Origin: PVC group bacterium
GTDB taxonomy: Bacteria > Verrucomicrobiota > Kiritimatiellia > SS1-B-03-39 > PXDE01
Direction: 5' to 3'
Length of the DNA: 7,853 nt
Assembly (NCBI GenBank): GCA_003566475.1
Contig: PXDE01000531.1
Location: 1-7,853 of the forward strand
The number at the start of each line of letters is the position of its first letter. Position 1 is the stretch's first letter. The position numbers and the translations under genes were made by a program. This document shows, piece by piece, positions 5,725 to 7,853 of the stretch. The notes below the pieces were generated by a model, which worked only from the letters and a program-made list of their open reading frames with translations, was not told the DNA's origin and searched no databases.

Positions 5725-7853
5725 ATGAATCTAATCGGGCTCGCGGAACAGGGGCGCGTCCCCGACCCCGTGCTTCGCTGGGGCATCCGGCGCCTCCTCG
5801 CCTCCCGTCTGCGCCAGGAGAGACGCCGCCATGGGGACGATCCCGAGGCGGCCGTGGACGCCTTCGCCGCCCGCCTCCGCGAAGCCCCCGTCGCCGTCGA
5901 ACCCGACGCCGCGAACGCGCAGCACTACGAGGTGCCACCGGGCCTGTTCGAGCGGATGCTTGGCCCCCGCCTCAAGTATAGCGCCTGCCGGTTCGAGACC
6001 CCCGGCGCCTCCCTGGCCGAAGCCGAGGAGGCCATGCTCTCGCTCACCGCCGAACGCGCCGACCTCGCCGACGGACAGCGCGTCCTTGAGCTCGGGTGCG
6101 GCTGGGGCTCGTTCTGCCTCTGGGCGGCCGAGCGCTATCCGGCCTCCTTCATCACCGCCGTGTCCAACTCCCGGCCCCAGCGGGAGTTCATCGAGGCCCG
6201 CGCCGCCGCCCGGGGGATCCGCAACCTCACCGTCGTCACCGCCGACGCCAACGCCTTCGAGCCCGGCCGGCGGTTCGATCGCATCGTGTCCATCGAGATG
6301 TTCGAGCACCTGCGCAACGTCCCCGAGATGTTCGACCGCGCCGCCACCTGGCTCGCTCCCGGCGGGGCGCTGTTCCTCCATGTGTTCTGCCACCGCGAGT
6401 ACGCCTACCTGTTCCAGGACGAGGGCCGTCCCGCCGACTGGATGGCCCGCCACTTCTTCACCGGGGGCATGATGCCCGCCGAAGATCTCTACACCCGGTT
6501 CGACGGCGCCCTCGTCCGGGAGGCGGTGTGGAGCGTGCCCGGCACCCACTACCAGCGCACCCTCGACGCCTGGCTGGAGCGGCTCGACCGGAACCGCGTC
6601 GAGATCGAGACCCTGATGGCCCGCACCGGCCCGCCGGAGGAGGCGGCCACCGTCCGCGTGCAGCGCTGGCGCATCTTCCTCATGGCCTGCTCCGAGCTGT
6701 TCGGCTGGCAGGGCGGCCACTCCTGGTACGTCACCCACCAGCGCTTCCGGCGCCGCCTCGACCCGCCCGAGGTCTCGGCCCCGGCCGCGCCCCCGCTGCC
6801 CGAGGGGGCTCGGGTGGCGGTGATCGGCGCCGGCGTCGCGGGCCTCACCGCCGCCTGGCTGCTCCGGCGGCGGTTCGAGGTCAGCCTCTACGAGGCCAAT
6901 GGCTACCTCGGCGGCCACACCCATACCGTCGAGATCCCGCATGGCCCCGACGCCGGCGTCTGCGTGGACACCGGGTTCATCGTCCTCAACGACCGCACCT
7001 ACCCCCTGCTCAATCGCCTGCTCGATCGGCTTCAGGTGCGCCGACAGCCCAGCAACATGTCCTTCGCGTTCTCGGAGCAGCCCGACGGCCTCGAATACGG
7101 CGGGGCCAGCCTGGGCCAGCTCTTCGCCCAGCCCGGCAACCTGGTGAGCCCCTCCTTCCTCGGCATGACCGCCGACATCGCCCGGTTCTTCCGGCTCGGC
7201 GCCCGCGCCCTCGACCGGGGCGAGGCCCGGGCCCTCGCCCTCCGCGACTGGCTGGACCTGCACCGCTTCGGCCCCGCATTCCGCAACCGCCACCTCCTGC
7301 CCATGGCCGCCGCCATCTGGTCCGCCCCGCCCGGCCGCATCCTCGATTTCCCGGCCGAGACCTTCCTCCGGTTCTTCGCCAACCATGGCCTCCTCCAGGT
7401 GCGGGACCGCCCCCAGTGGCTCACCATCCCCGGCGGCGCCCACACCTACGTCAAGGCCATCGTCCGCGATCTGGCCGGCGAGGTGCGTACCGGCGATCCG
7501 GTGACCTCGGTCCGCCGCGGGGACGATGGGGTCACCGTCCGCACCGCCGCCGGAACCACCACCTACGACGCGGTGGTGGTGGCCGCCCACGCCGACGAGG
7601 CCCTGGGCATGCTGGAGGATCCCTCGCCGGAGGAGACCCGCACCCTCGGGGCCTGGACCTACACCCGCAACCGGGCGGTCCTCCATCAGGACGCCTCGCT
7701 CATGCCCCGCCTGCGCAAGGTGTGGTCCTCCTGGAACGTGCTCCGCCAGGGCGCCGACGACGGCGCCCCCATCTGCCTCACCTACTGGATGAACCTGCTC
7801 CAGTCGCTCGACACCGGTCAGCCCGTGCTGGTCACCCTGAATCCCATTCGGGA
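5725..7853 (+). CDS. Fusion of CFA/CNMT-like SAM methyltransferase with COG2907-type FAD oxidoreductase (3' end missing)
   Basis: One uninterrupted frame of at least 709 codons reaches the right edge. Residues 1-345 are a methyltransferase of the cyclopropane-fatty-acyl-phospholipid synthase superfamily, closest in pattern to coclaurine N-methyltransferase: NAQHYEVPPGLF (64-75), SAM loop ELGCGWGSF (122-130), SIEMFEHLRN (189-198), FCHREYAYLF (221-230), HFFTGG (243-248) and HYQRTLDAW (275-283). These positions cover the acidic, His and Tyr residues important in CFA synthases. A Pro/Ala-rich linker (346-361) leads into a flavoprotein: VAVIGAGVAGLTAAWLL (364-380), ribose-binding Glu390, GGHTHT (396-401), VDTGFIVLND (414-423), IPGGAHTY (568-575) and VVVAAHADEAL (617-627). 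The expected role is methyl transfer to an unsaturated acyl chain plus flavin-dependent desaturation or reduction. The start has AGGG five nt upstream. Roughly 80-100 residues are missing beyond the window. Fusion is read directly; chemistry is inferred. Confidence 0.93.
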   Translation, partial: MNLIGLAEQGRVPDPVLRWGIRRLLASRLRQERRRHGDDPEAAVDAFAARLREAPVAVEPDAANAQHYEVPPGLFERMLGPRLKYSACRFETPGASLAEAEEAMLSLTAERADLADGQRVLELGCGWGSFCLWAAERYPASFITAVSNSRPQREFIEARAAARGIRNLTVVTADANAFEPGRRFDRIVSIEMFEHLRNVPEMFDRAATWLAPGGALFLHVFCHREYAYLFQDEGRPADWMARHFFTGGMMPAEDLYTRFDGALVREAVWSVPGTHYQRTLDAWLERLDRNRVEIETLMARTGPPEEAATVRVQRWRIFLMACSELFGWQGGHSWYVTHQRFRRRLDPPEVSAPAAPPLPEGARVAVIGAGVAGLTAAWLLRRRFEVSLYEANGYLGGHTHTVEIPHGPDAGVCVDTGFIVLNDRTYPLLNRLLDRLQVRRQPSNMSFAFSEQPDGLEYGGASLGQLFAQPGNLVSPSFLGMTADIARFFRLGARALDRGEARALALRDWLDLHRFGPAFRNRHLLPMAAAIWSAPPGRILDFPAETFLRFFANHGLLQVRDRPQWLTIPGGAHTYVKAIVRDLAGEVRTGDPVTSVRRGDDGVTVRTAAGTTTYDAVVVAAHADEALGMLEDPSPEETRTLGAWTYTRNRAVLHQDASLMPRLRKVWSSWNVLRQGADDGAPICLTYWMNLLQSLDTGQPVLVTLNPIR

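Noticed and set aside
5731..7686. A 651-codon minus-strand open frame lying opposite the methyltransferase-flavoprotein gene
   Set aside because: Its translation is low-complexity, rich in Gly, Glu, Ala and Val with no recognisable motifs. It arises because the plus-strand gene has G/C at nearly all third positions. The plus-strand frame has clear enzyme motifs throughout.

Overview
The window is very GC-rich (close to 70 % by eye, strongly G/C at third codon positions), gene-dense and arranged in short operons. This suggests a high-GC proteobacterium. The rsmE product looks most like the gammaproteobacterial type (Ectothiorhodospiraceae or Pseudomonas-like), but that is recall and not a computed placement. 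I see no rRNA, tRNA, CRISPR array or intact insertion sequence.

Layout from left to right. (1) 1-275, plus: the 3' end of a Nudix hydrolase of the MTH1/NUDT1 oxidised-nucleotide sanitation type, cut by the window edge. (2) 1634-291 and 2266-1631, minus: a two-gene operon with a GTGA overlap. It holds a GNAT-like acyltransferase followed by a PaaK/CapK-type adenylate-forming ligase, and it converges on the Nudix gene. (3) 2424-3332 and 3329-4084, plus: an alpha-helical, possibly zinc-dependent phospholipase C-like protein coupled by a TTGA overlap to rsmE, the 16S rRNA m3U1498 methyltransferase. (4) 4049-4227: a 179-bp MITE-like element with about 60-bp imperfect terminal inverted repeats. It sits between the convergent ends of rsmE and a BLUF gene, and it supplies the last codons and the stop of rsmE. 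(5) 4708-4235, minus: a short single-domain BLUF blue-light sensor. (6) 4841-5650 and 5725 to the right edge, plus: a DUF1295 membrane protein, then a long open frame that fuses a CFA-synthase/coclaurine-N-methyltransferase-like SAM methyltransferase to a COG2907-type FAD amine oxidase-like oxidoreductase.

How they may work together. DUF1295, CFA-type methyltransferase and COG2907 flavoprotein genes cluster in many proteobacteria, in loci tied to light or singlet-oxygen responses and to modification of unsaturated membrane acyl chains (cyclopropane, methyl-branched or furan fatty acids). Here that lipid module is divergent from a blue-light photoreceptor. The 132-bp shared intergenic region carries overlapping inverted repeats. 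A light-linked membrane-lipid modification locus is therefore a reasonable hypothesis, with the methyltransferase-flavoprotein fusion as its most unusual part. The GNAT/ligase pair looks like a separate small acyl- or aminoacyl-transfer operon of unknown product.
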